Assembly: GCF_001984215.1 (NCBI RefSeq)
Contig: NZ_CP019420.1
Location: 5,704,001-5,768,000 of the forward strand
Direction of reading: 5' to 3'
DNA: 64,000 bases
From: Mycobacterium sp. MS1601
GTDB lineage: Bacteria; Actinomycetota; Actinomycetes; Mycobacteriales; Mycobacteriaceae
The translations under genes and the position numbers were made by a program. Shown here in pieces: positions 53,913 through 64,000 of this stretch (position 1 is the stretch's first letter; every line of letters starts with the position of its first letter). Under the pieces are notes generated by a model, which worked only from the letters and a program-made list of their open reading frames with translations, was not told the origin of the DNA and did not search any database.

Positions 53913-55594
53913 GCCGGGCGGAACCGAGCGCTCTCACCGGCGCTCGGGTTCTGCGCCGCACCGTCGTGCGGAACCTGCGCTGGCTAGCGCCCGGCTCGGG
54001 TTTGATTGCGGCGCATCAATTGTGCGAGGTGGCAGTACCAGTGCTGATCGGCGTCATCGTCGACCGCGCGGTGGCGACGGGGAGCGTGGGTGCCATCGTC
54101 GGCTGGATCGGCGCGCTGGCCGCGCTGTTCCTGGTTCTGACCACTGTGTACCGCTTCGGTGCCCGGCTGCTGATGTTCGCGATCGCCAGAGAGTCACACC
54201 TGCTGCGAATCGAGTTGAGCCGCAAGATCGTCGACCCGCTGGGTATCCGCACCGACTATCAGGTTGGTGAACTGTTGTCGATCTCGTCCACCGACGCCGA
54301 CGAGACGTCCTATGTCCTGGACTATGTGCCTCGGGTGACCGGCGCCGTGGTCGCCACCGTGGCGTGCGGCGTGGTGCTGTTGACGGTGGATCTGGCACTG
54401 GGCTTGATGGTCCTGATCGGGGTGCCGATCGTGGTGGCCGGTTTGCAACTGACCGCACCGCTGATAGCGCGACGCGTCGAGGAGCAGCAGAGCCAGATCG
54501 GCCGCACCGCGGCCCTGGCGACAGACCTTGTCAGTGGGCACCGTCCACTGGCCGGAATCGGCGCACAGGGCAACGCCGCAGCCCGGTATCGCGTGGCCAG
54601 CGGCCGCGCTCTAACTGCCGCCTTGAGGGCCGCACGCATCCAGAGCGTGCACGCCGGTGCGGCAGCCGCCGCCGGTGCCGTCGCCGCGATGTCGGTGGCT
54701 GTCGCAGCGGCCTACTTCGCTGTGCAGGGCGATCTGACCGTGGGTCAGCTGATCACGGTGATCGGGTTGGCGCAATTCCTCATCGAGCCGTTCTCGCTTC
54801 TGGCCATCGTGCCGAGTTGGGTCGCCGAGGCCAGGGCGTCTGCCAATCGGGTGGCCACCGTGTTGTCAGCGGACACCCGACATCGGTCCCACAGTGACCC
54901 GGGGGCCGACATCGACGAACCGGTTGGATCGCTGTCACTGTCCGGCGAGCCCGCACTCTCGGTGGGCCCGGGCGAGTTGGTCGCGGTCGTGACAGCCGAC
55001 CCCAAGGATGCCAGCCTGCTGGTCGACACCCTGTCGGGGCAGATCCGCGACGCCGGCGTGGTGCGGGTGGGCGGCCGGTGGATCGGCAACATCCCAGCCG
55101 GTGAGCGGCATCGGCTACTGCTGGTCGACCACCACAACAGCGATCTGTTCAGCGGCACACTGCAATCCAATCTCGGTTCGGTACCCGACGACGACATCGT
55201 GCAGGCAGCTCTCACCGCATCCTGCGCCGTGGACGTCGTGGGTCTACACACCGACGGGCTGGCGCATCCCGTCACCGAACGCGGGGCCAACCTCTCGGGT
55301 GGTCAGCGCCAGCGCTGGACTCTGGCCCGGGCACTGGTCACCGACCCCGACGTGCTGGTCTTGCACGATCCCACCACCGCGGTCGACGCGGTGACCGAAC
55401 AGGCCATCGCCGACGGTCTGCGACGGCTGCGTCGCGACGCCGGCCGAACCACCGTGGTCTTCACCACCAGCCCGGCACTGCTGGCCGCGGCCGACCGCGT
55501 GGTGCTCATCGCCGACGGCCACGTGCGCGCCCAGGGTGCGCACCACAGGCTCATGGAAACCGATGCCGACTACCGGGAGTTGGTGAGCCGATGA
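53909..55594 (+). CDS. ABC exporter half with degenerate Walker motifs (ExiT-like, N half)
   Basis: TTG 53909 overlaps the mbtH stop. The 561-residue protein has six membrane helices in an ABC exporter domain (about residues 20-290) and an ATPase domain. The Walker A position reads [13 protein letters not shown], without GxxGxGKS/T. Walker B reads [12 protein letters not shown], with the Asp-Glu pair replaced by His-Asp. The signature LSGGQRQRW (about 461) is intact. It pairs with the next gene and should supply only the signature half of the ATP site. Probably exports the siderophore. Confidence 0.88.
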   Translation: MSRAEPSALTGARVLRRTVVRNLRWLAPGSGLIAAHQLCEVAVPVLIGVIVDRAVATGSVGAIVGWIGALAALFLVLTTVYRFGARLLMFAIARESHLLRIELSRKIVDPLGIRTDYQVGELLSISSTDADETSYVLDYVPRVTGAVVATVACGVVLLTVDLALGLMVLIGVPIVVAGLQLTAPLIARRVEEQQSQIGRTAALATDLVSGHRPLAGIGAQGNAAARYRVASGRALTAALRAARIQSVHAGAAAAAGAVAAMSVAVAAAYFAVQGDLTVGQLITVIGLAQFLIEPFSLLAIVPSWVAEARASANRVATVLSADTRHRSHSDPGADIDEPVGSLSLSGEPALSVGPGELVAVVTADPKDASLLVDTLSGQIRDAGVVRVGGRWIGNIPAGERHRLLLVDHHNSDLFSGTLQSNLGSVPDDDIVQAALTASCAVDVVGLHTDGLAHPVTERGANLSGGQRQRWTLARALVTDPDVLVLHDPTTAVDAVTEQAIADGLRRLRRDAGRTTVVFTTSPALLAAADRVVLIADGHVRAQGAHHRLMETDADYRELVSR

Positions 55595-57360
55595 GCGTCG
55601 GTGAATCCGTCACCAGGCCGGTGCTTCCGGTGGCCGCCGCCCGCCGCACCGCAACGTGGCTGCGCACCGAATTGCGAAGCCGAAGTACAAGCGTCACCGC
55701 CGCCGTGGTCGTTGGGCTCGGCGCGGCAGCGGCGGCCACGGTGCCCATCTATCTGCTCGGAGCGCTGATCGACCGCGTCGATCAACACGATTCTGCAACG
55801 GGGCTGACGTGGTTGGTGGTGGCCATCGGCGTCACCGCAGTGCTCGGCGGACTAGGCACCGGTTTGTCCACCTACCTGATCACCCGGCTGGGTGAGCAGG
55901 CCGTGGCAGACCTTCGTGAGGATGTCCTCGACCGCGCACTGCACCTGCCGGCGACCACCATCGAGGAGAGCGGTCGCGGTGACCTGCTGTCGCGCGTGGG
56001 CGCCGATGTCTCCACGGTGGCCAAATCGGCCTCCGAAGTGCTGCCCACCATCCTCAACGCCTTCTTCCTCGGTGTTGTCACCCTGGTCGGAATGTCCAGT
56101 CTGGACTGGAGGCTGGGGCTCGCCGGAGCGCTGTGCATCCCCGCCTACATCGCCGGGCTGTGGTGGTACCTACCGCGTTCGGCGCCGATGTATGCCGACG
56201 AGCGCGTCGCCATCGCCGCACGTGCTCAGGTCACCGTCGAATCAATCCAGGGTGTCAAGACCATTGACGCCTACGAGACCCACCAGCAGCACCGCAGCGA
56301 CATCGAAGACGCCTCGGCGCGCGCGCGTGACATCTCGATCGCGGTGTTCACGCTGTTCACCCGTCTGGTCGGACGAGTCAACCGGGCCGAATTCATCGGT
56401 CTGGCAGCTACTCTGGTGGTCGGCTTCCTACTGGTGAAATCCGGTTCCGCAACAGTAGGTCAAACCACCGCCGCGGCATTGATGTTCCATCGGCTGTTCA
56501 ATCCGATCGGCATGTTGATGTACACCTTCGACGAGGCGCAGGCAGCCGGTGCCAGTCTGGCCCGACTGGTCGGCGTGTTGGATATGCGCACTTCGGTGAA
56601 CGAGGTGGTGCGCTCTGCGGTGCCGCGGGGTTCCGACGTGCTCGTCGAAGGTGTGTCCTTCTCCTACCACACCGGACCCGTTGTGCTGCACGATGTTTCT
56701 CTCCACATCCCGGCGGGCACCAGGTGTGCACTGGTGGGAACCACCGGGGCCGGTAAGTCTTCCCTGGCGGCACTTGTCGCAGGGTTGCTGTCCCCGACAT
56801 CGGGCCGGATTCGCATCGGTGGGGTCGACATCGCCGACATCGATCCCGACGAGTTACGGCGCCGCGTCGCCAGCATCACCCAGGAGGTCCATGTGTTCTC
56901 GGGACCGCTGATCGACGACCTTCGGCTGGTCTCACCGCAGGCCGGCCACGAGGAGATCTGGTCCGCTCTGCACCAGGTCGGCGCAAGCCGATGGGTAGAA
57001 GCTCTCGAGGACGGGTTGGACACCGTGGTGGGCGAACACGGGGCGATGCTCACCGCCGCCCAGGCACAACACATCGCCATGGCGCGACTTGTGCTGGCGG
57101 ACCGGCAGGTGGTGATCCTCGACGAAGCCACCGCAGAGGCCGGTAGCGCGCACGCAGGGGAACTCGAATCCGCTGCCGATGCGGCCACCAAGGGCCGCAC
57201 CACCCTGGTGGTCGCGCATCGACTCACCCAAGCCGCCAGTGCCGACCAAATCGCCGTCATGGACGGCGGCCGCATCGTCGAATGCGGCACCCACACCGAA
57301 CTGCTGGGACGCGACGGCCGTTACGCACGGCTGTGGCGGGCCTGGAGCAGCCACCACTGA
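55591..57360 (+). CDS. ABC exporter half with canonical Walker motifs but degenerate signature (ExiT-like, C half)
   Basis: ATG 55591 overlaps the previous stop. The 589-residue protein has six membrane helices and an ATPase domain with canonical Walker A GTTGAGKSSLA (about 382) and Walker B VVILDEATAEAG (about 506), but the signature is LTAAQAQ instead of LSGGQ (about 487). It therefore complements the partner: one composite ATP site is complete, the other is not. Together they are the likely exochelin exporter. Confidence 0.88.
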   Translation: MSVGESVTRPVLPVAAARRTATWLRTELRSRSTSVTAAVVVGLGAAAAATVPIYLLGALIDRVDQHDSATGLTWLVVAIGVTAVLGGLGTGLSTYLITRLGEQAVADLREDVLDRALHLPATTIEESGRGDLLSRVGADVSTVAKSASEVLPTILNAFFLGVVTLVGMSSLDWRLGLAGALCIPAYIAGLWWYLPRSAPMYADERVAIAARAQVTVESIQGVKTIDAYETHQQHRSDIEDASARARDISIAVFTLFTRLVGRVNRAEFIGLAATLVVGFLLVKSGSATVGQTTAAALMFHRLFNPIGMLMYTFDEAQAAGASLARLVGVLDMRTSVNEVVRSAVPRGSDVLVEGVSFSYHTGPVVLHDVSLHIPAGTRCALVGTTGAGKSSLAALVAGLLSPTSGRIRIGGVDIADIDPDELRRRVASITQEVHVFSGPLIDDLRLVSPQAGHEEIWSALHQVGASRWVEALEDGLDTVVGEHGAMLTAAQAQHIAMARLVLADRQVVILDEATAEAGSAHAGELESAADAATKGRTTLVVAHRLTQAASADQIAVMDGGRIVECGTHTELLGRDGRYARLWRAWSSHH

Positions 57361-57371
57361 CGAGGAGTTAC

Positions 57372-60300
57372 GTGACCGCGAACCCGCTGGACATCGCCGA
57401 ACTGCTGGAGGAATGGAACAACCACTCGACGCCGGAGTCCACTTCGACTGTCCCCGAGTTGTTCGCGGCCCAGTGTGTCGCCACCCCGAATCGGTGGCGG
57501 TGGTCCACGGCACCCGCAGCCTGACCTACCGCGAGCTGGCACAGCGGGTGTCGACATTGGCTCACGCATTACAGGCCCTCGATCCGCGGCCCGAGGCCGT
57601 GATCGCCGTCGGGGTCCCCCGCTCTGCGGAGATGGTGGTGTGTGTGCTTGCCGCGATGGTCGCCGGCGCCGCGTTCGTGCCGTTGGACCCCAGCTGGCCA
57701 ATGCACCGCCGCAACCAGGTGCTGGCCGACTCGGGCGCGGTGGCTGCGTTGGTGTCCCGCGGCGACGACACCGAGTGGGATGTTCCCACCGTGGTGGTGG
57801 ACCTGGACCGGTGGGCGTTCGACGACGGGCCCACGCGGACCGCGGAGATCCAGCCCGCCCAGTTGGCGTACGTCATCTTCACCTCCGGTTCCACCGGGAA
57901 GCCCAAAGGCGCGATGATCCGCCACGAAGCCATCGCCGAACGGCTGCTCTGGCAGCGTGATCAGATCCTGATGTTCGGCGGCGACGACGCCGCGCTGTTC
58001 AAAGCACCACTGTCCTTTGATATCTCGGTCAACGAGATCCTGTTGCCTCTCATCGCGGGCGGGCGGGTGGTGGTGGCCGACCCCGGTGGCGAGAAGGATC
58101 CCGACTACCTGCTCGAGCTGATCCACGCCCAGCGGGTGACCTTCGTCTATCTGGTGTCGTCGATGCTGGACACCCTCCTCGAGCTGGACCGTGCGGTCAC
58201 CGACCAGGGGGCGCCCAGTGCGCTGGAGTCGCTGCGGCACGTCTGGTGCGGCGGTGAGGTGCTCACCCCCGGTCTGTTCGCCCGCTTTCGCCGCCAACTG
58301 ACCACCACGCTCTATCACGGATACGGTCCGGCCGAAGCGACCATCGGGGTGTCGCATGTGATCTACCGGGACAACGCCGAACGCATCGCCACGTCGATCG
58401 GCAGACCCAACCCGCACACCCAGCTCTACGTCCTCGACGACAGCATGCAGCCGGTGCCACCTGGCGTCGGCGGCGAACTCTACGCTGCCGGTTTTCTGTT
58501 GGGTCGCGGATACGTCAATGCCGCAGCGCTGACCGCATCGCGGTTCGTGGCCAACCCCTTCGACCCCCACGGTGCACGTATGTACCGCACCGGCGATCTG
58601 GCGCGCTGGACCGACAGCGGGACACTGGAATTCCTGGGCCGTGCGGACAACCAGGTCAAGATCCGAGGCCGGCGCATCGAACTGGAGGAGATCGAATCCC
58701 AGCTCGCCGAACACCCGGCGATCCGGCAGGCCGTCGTCGACGTCCACCGCGACAACCTGGTCGGATACCTGGTCACCCACGACGGCCACACCGATGCTGC
58801 CGCCCTGCACACTCAGATCAGCCACTGGGCACACTCCAGGCTGCCCGACTACATGGTGCCCACGTGGTTCGTCGCACTCGAGACGGTACCGCTGACGCCC
58901 AACGGCAAAACCGACCGGCGCGCACTGCCCGCACCGCAGATTGCCGACACCGCGACCATCACCGCGCCGCGAACCCCGCGGGAGACACTGCTGTGCACGG
59001 CTTTCGCCGAGGCGCTGGACCTGGACGCGATCGGTGTGGACACCGACTTCTTCCACGCCGGCGGTGACAGCATCGTCGCCATCAAAGTGGTGAGCAAGCT
59101 GCGCGCTCAGGGGTTGTCGTTGCGCCCGCGGGACATGTTCACCCACCGCACCGCGGCGGCATTGGCTCCGCTGCTGGTACAGACCGAAGCGTCGGCACCG
59201 CCGACCATCGGCGCCACCGGCACCGCCGTGGCCACCCCGATTCTGCGTTGGCTCGCCGAGATCGACACCGCGCCGACCGGTTCGGCGCTGGACGGCTTCT
59301 TCCAGGGCATCGTGCTGCGCACGCCCGCCGACCTGACCGAAGAGGTGTTGCGCTCCACGCTGTCGGCGGCCGTCTCCCGGCATCCGGTGCTGTGGGCGGC
59401 CACCGGCGCCGACGCTGCGACACTGACCATCGCACCCGCGCCACCACCGCTCGCCTTGACCACCGTCACCATCAGCGACCGGGACATGGCCTCCGCGATA
59501 GGTGAACTACGAGACGACCTGGTCTCACTGTTGGATCCCGCGGCGGGGATCATGATCGGATTCGCCTGGGTACGAGTGCCTTCGGGACAGGGCCGTCTGC
59601 TTGTGATCGCCCATCACGTCGTCGTCGACGGGGTCTCTCTCCGAATTCTGGCCGACGACATCGCCGCCGCCCACCATGGCGTCCTGCCTGCCGAGGAGAC
59701 GTCGTGGCGCGCCTGGGCAGCCGGGCTCACAGCGGCGACCGAGAGCGGGCAGTTCGACGCCGACCTGACCTACTGGGAACACACGTGCGCGGTGACCGAG
59801 ACACCGTGGGGGAACCGACCACTGGATCCGGCTCTCGACACCGTGTCCACGGAACACCGCTGTACCGTCGAACTGCCGCCGCAGGTCAGCGAGGCCGTGC
59901 TGACCCGGGTGCCGCAACAGATCCACGGCCACGTCAACGATGCCATGGTGGCGGCGCTGTATCTGGCGCTGCGGCAATGGCGCCGTGACTCATACCCCGA
60001 CGACATCAACCCCCACGACCTCGACCCTGATGCGCTGCTGATCGAGATGGAGGGCCACGGCCGCGAACCCCAATACGTCGGCGACGTGGATCTCTCCGGT
60101 ACCGTCGGCTGGTTCACCACGTTGTACCCGGTAGCGCTGCGTGATCGCGACTTCGATTGGCGTGCAGCATCTTCGGGCGGTCCCGAACTGGGTGCGGCGG
60201 TGCGCTCCATCAAGGATCAGCTGCGCGCGGTCCCGTCGCACGGGCTCAGCTACGGTGCGCTGAGGTATCTGCTTGGGGCTCCGTTGAATTCAGCGCCGCA

Positions 60301-63300
60301 GGTACTGTTCAACTACCTCGGCCGATTCGACACCTCCCCGCGGGACTGGGGTGTCGCCGATGACACCCATGCCGTCCTGGAAGACCGCGATCCAGCCATG
60401 CCGTTGCCGCGGCTGTTGGAGGTCAACGCCGAAGCGGTGTCCTGCGGCTCCGACACGCTCCTGCGAGCGACGTTCAGCTGGCCTGCCGGTGCAGTGGCCG
60501 ACGCCGACGTCGCCCGACTGGCCGACCTGTGGGCGCAGACACTGACCACCATCGCCACCTCCGAGGACGTCGCCGGCCACAGCCCCAGCGACTTCGCGGG
60601 CGTAGCGCTCTCCCCCGCCGACACCCTCGAACTCGAGCGCCGCTACCCAGGTCTGCGGGATGTGGTGCCGTTGACCTCGACACAGACCGGCATCTACTTC
60701 CACTCCACCTTCAACCGTCACCATGACCCCTATGTGGTGCAGCAGATCATCAACATCACCGGTCCCCTGGACCACGATCTGTTCCAACGGGCCACCGAGA
60801 CCGTCGCCCGTCGCCACAACGCGCTGACCGCGGCCTTCACCACCATCGGCGACGGCACGCCGGTGGCGGTGTACGCAGGCGCGGTGGCACCGGACTTCGA
60901 CGTGGTGGACGCCCGAGGGCACGCCGACCCGGACACCGTGGTGGCTCAGCGCGCCCGATACGAACGCGAACGCCGGTTCGATCTGGCTGCCCCACCGCTG
61001 ACCCGCTACACCTTGGTGCGCCGTACCGACAACCTGCACACCATGATCCAGACGGTGCATCACATCGTGGCCGACGGCTGGTCGGTCCCGGTGGTGCTCG
61101 ACGATCTGCTCACGGCGTACGCCGGCGACGATTTCGACAGTCCGGCCGCACAATTCGACAGATTCGTGGACTGGCAGCGGAGCCGGGGCCAGGAGCACGA
61201 CGCTGACCGTGCCGCCTGGACACACATGCTGGCGGGGGTGGGCGAACCGACTCTGGTCTCGTCGGTCGACGGCGGCCGCAAGAGCTCCGGGTACGGCACT
61301 CGCCGCACCGATGCCGGGTCTCGGAACACGCTGGCCCAGGCGGCCTCTCGGATGTCGGTCACAGTCAGCACCCTGCTGCACGCCGCATGGGGTGTGACAC
61401 TCGGGCGCCTCGCCGGTTGCGGCGACGTGCTCTTCGGCACCGTGGTGTCCGGCCGCGACGCCGACGTCGCCGGGATCGAATCGATGGTGGGTCTGCTGGT
61501 CAACACCATTCCGGTGCGGGTGCAGTGGTCGGCTGACCACACCGCGGCGCAGGTGGCCAGGGAACTGGCGGCACGGGAGTCAGCAGTGATGGAACACCAT
61601 CATCTGCCGCTGGTCGACGCCCGCGAGATCGTCGGTGGCGACCAGCTGTTCGATTCGCTGATGGTGATCGAGAACCTGGGGTCGCAGGCCGGTCGCGGCG
61701 GCGAGATCACCTTCGGCGACATCGACGTCATCGAAGCCCCGCACTACCCCCTGACCGTCATGATCGCCGTTCACGACACGGTCAGCGTCACTGTCACCAA
61801 TGACCGCAGCCAGGCCAGCGACACGTTCGCCGATGCGGTGACCGCCACCTTCCTGGAGGTACTGGCGGCCATGGTGCAGGACCCGTCGACTCCTTGCGGC
61901 CGCATCGAAGTGCGTGCACCCGAACAACTCTCTCCCGCCGCCTCGACGGGCACCGTGACCGAACTGCTGCGCGGTGCCGCCGACACCCATCACGACCTCA
62001 CCGCACTGGTGGTCGGTGATACCCACGTCAGCTTCGCCGGTCTCGAGGCGAGGGCCCGCGCACTCTCGGCGCAACTGGCGGCCTTCGGGGTCCGGCACGG
62101 TGACATCGTCGCGCTGGCGCTGCCCCGCGGAGCGGATGCCGTGGCATCGATCTGGGCGACGCTGGCCGCCGGCGCGGCCTACCTCCCGCTGGATCTGTCG
62201 TACCCGCCGGCACGGCTGGAGTTCATGCTCAGCCACGCGCGTCCCGCGGTGGTGCTGGTGGACGGAACCACCGGTCTCGCTGTCCCTGCGGGGTCACAGG
62301 TGGTCGACGTCAACGCCGAAACTCCGGAACGCCCCGCCTGGCCGTCGGTCGACGTAGCGCCGCTGGATGCGGCGTCCGTGCTCTTCACGTCCGGCTCGAC
62401 GGGTGCGCCCAAAGCCGTGGTGGGAACCCATGGTGCGCTGGCCAACCGCCTGTCCTGGGCCCGCGACCGATGGCCCGCCGCAACCCGGCTGGCCAAGAGT
62501 TCGCTGTCCTTCATCGACGGCACCACCGAGCTGTTGGCCGGGTTGGTGTCCGGGGCATGCACCATCCTGGCCGACGACTCCGCGGCCCGCGACGGCGCGC
62601 AGCTGGCCGGATTGGTACGCGAGCACGGGGTGACACAACTGCTGGCAGTGCCGTCGCTGGCAGCCATGCTGGTCGAGGAGCACCCTGACCACTTCGGGTC
62701 ACTGAACCGCTGGATCGTCAGCGGTGAGGATCTGCGCACCACGCAACTGGCGCAGCTCGCACGCACCTGCCCGCAGGCCGCGGTGGTGAACTCCTACGGC
62801 TCCTCCGAGGTGACCGGGGACGTTCTCACCGCGGTGCAGTCATCGGGCGAGATCATCTTGGGCGCACCGGTTCCCGGTGCAGGTGTGCACATCCTCGACC
62901 GGACTCTGCGAACACTTCCCGACGGTGTGATCGGCGAGATCTACGTCTCCGGTTGCCAACTGGCCCGCGGCTACCTCAACGCCCCGGCCGCCACCGCAAC
63001 ACGTTTCGTCGCGGCCGCGGGCGGAGGCCGGCTGTACCGCACGGGCGACCTCGGTGCCCGCCTGCCCGACGGCAGCGTGGTCTTCGCAGGCCGCGCCGAT
63101 GATCAACTGACGATCAACGGCCACCGGGTGGAACCCGGCGAGGTGGAAAGCGCGCTGCTCGAGCACAACGGTGTCCATGCGGCTGCCGTGGTGAGCGCCG
63201 GGTCGGGCCTCGCTGCATTCGTCACCGGCGACTGCGCCGACACCGCAGCGCTTCGCGCCATGCTTGTTGCACGGCTCCCCCGCCATCTGGTGCCGGCAAC

Positions 63301-64000
63301 CATCCAGATGATCGACGCGATTCCGTTGCTGCCCAACGGAAAAAAGGACAGTGCGGCACTGCGCGCCTCCGTGCGACAGGACACCACGACCACCGCAGTA
63401 GCACCTGAAAACGAGGTGCAGCGGCTGATCGTGACCACCATGGCCGACGTACTGGGCCGACCCACGATGTCGGCCGACGCCGACTTCTTCGCCGCCGGTG
63501 GTGACAGCATCTCCGCCATCCGGCTCACCAGCCGGCTGGCCCGGGCAGGTTTACGCGTCACCACCGAGGACGTGTTCCGGCACCGAGACGCCTTCGGCCT
63601 GTCCACCGCTGCAACTGTGGACTCCGTCACCGCCGCCGCACCGATCCCCCGATTCGGGACCTCGCCCCTGTCCCCCGCTGCCACCTACCGGCTGGCGGAG
63701 GAACCAGACGTGGAGGACATCTGGGCGATGTCGCCTCTGCAGCAGGGGGTCTACTACCAGAGCACCCTGTCCGACGGCGCCGGAACCTACCTCGCGCAGA
63801 ACATCTTCGACTTCGACCGACCGATCAGCATCCCCACCATGCGGATCGCCTTCGACGCTTTGCTGCGGCGCCATCCGCAGTTACGGGCCGGCTTCCACAG
63901 CATCGACGACGGTGACACCACCGCGCTGGCACAGGTGATCCGCCGAGTCGAGCACCCCGACATCCAGGTTGTCGACATCCGTGACGGGGACCCCGAAACT
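57372..64000 (+). CDS. Siderophore NRPS, FxbB-like (A-T-E-C-A-T-C..., frameshifted near 57488, 3' end outside window)
   Basis: GTG 57372 after GAGGAG starts VTANPLDIAELLEEWNNHST, but after QCVATP this frame closes at 57524. All later NRPS sequence, from ESVAVVHGTRSLTYREL on, is one base out. A G missing at CCCCG/AATCG would explain it; GTG 57473 is the first start in the main frame. Domains: A1 (TSGSTGKPKG at 57880, YRTGD, PNGKTDRRALP), carrier GGDSIVAIK (about 59060), epimerase HHVVVDG (59610) with GRFD, condensation HHIVADGWS (about 61056), A2 (TSGSTGAPKA, 62390; PNGKKDSAAL), carrier GGDSISAIR (63497) and a second condensation start (MSPLQQGV, 63727). No stop follows to the window end. A1 selectivity residues read DINYWGGIGK; A2 has Ile/Asp at positions 235/236. 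Confidence 0.9.

Noticed and set aside
57569..59383. 604-residue open frame on the minus strand
   Set aside because: It is antisense to the NRPS first module, whose plus-strand frame carries all A-domain motifs; its own sequence is low-complexity Gly/Arg/His-rich.
60290..61540. 416-residue minus-strand frame
   Set aside because: Antisense to the NRPS epimerase and condensation domains; His/Gly-rich, no family resemblance.

Overview
The window reads as chromosomal DNA of a GC-rich actinomycete, most likely a fast-growing Mycolicibacterium/Mycobacterium. The evidence is an exochelin-type siderophore locus with an IdeR-like iron box, an MbtH protein, a GAP-family membrane protein, a deazaflavin (F420) nitroreductase, a MazEF module with actinobacterial character, and GTG/TTG starts with ATGA/GTGA/TTGA overlaps throughout. 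No rRNA, tRNA or CRISPR array was seen.

Layout. (1) 1-5058: an amino-sugar or phospho-glycoside operon (DeoR regulator, GH4 glycosidase, NagB-like deaminase, MFS permease) divergent from a PfkB kinase. (2) 4888-11022: a two-component flavin monooxygenase operon (NtaA-like monooxygenase, flavin reductase, and a half-size luciferase-like protein) separated from an AraC regulator by an intact IS21-family element. (3) 11034-18132: lipid/ester metabolism (TetR, amidohydrolase, HSL-type hydrolase, GAP protein) and a large arylsulfatase; a TetR gene between them is frameshifted, and the same 17-bp operator occurs at its promoter and in front of the arylsulfatase. (4) 18220-19890: an IS1380-family element. 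(5) 19992-31708: alpha/beta hydrolase, aldo/keto reductase, XRE regulator, a frameshifted GGDEF gene, a LysR-divergent five-gene operon (VOC, SRPBCC, YWTD propeller, DUF427, unknown), and an SDR/FAD-monooxygenase pair divergent from a TetR with twin operators. (6) 31709-38500: an accessory, decayed stretch with a MazEF module between 24-bp direct repeats, an F420 enzyme, a vapC relic, a CynX-type MFS/GntR pair, and relics of an integrase-like gene, vapB and sdaA. (7) 38541-40383: haloalkane dehalogenase-like hydrolase and an SDR. (8) 40838-50164: a molybdenum redox island in which moaE-moaA-moaD diverge from a two-component system, a ferredoxin, moeA, a DMSO-reductase-family enzyme, a cupin and an FprA-type ferredoxin reductase. 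(9) 50206-52297: a secreted protein and a PhoD-like phosphatase. (10) 52544-64000: the siderophore locus, comprising an FxbA-like formyltransferase, IdeR-like box, MbtH, an asymmetric ABC exporter pair and an NRPS that runs off the window.

How the parts work together. In the siderophore locus the residues read out of the first adenylation domain (DINYWGGIGK) fit formyl-hydroxyornithine. The second has an Ile at position 235 and an Asp at 236, the beta-alanine pattern. The domain order A-T-E-C-A-T-C therefore predicts an exochelin-like start, D-formyl-hydroxyornithine then beta-alanine. The Mo island carries most late cofactor steps, an electron-transfer pair (7Fe ferredoxin plus FprA) and its own sensor/regulator, so it looks like a self-contained inducible redox module of unknown substrate.

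Caution: several otherwise well-conserved genes (TetR at 15152, GGDEF at 22904, NRPS at 57372, and possibly the sulfatase start) carry short indels. These may be real pseudogenes or base-level assembly errors.
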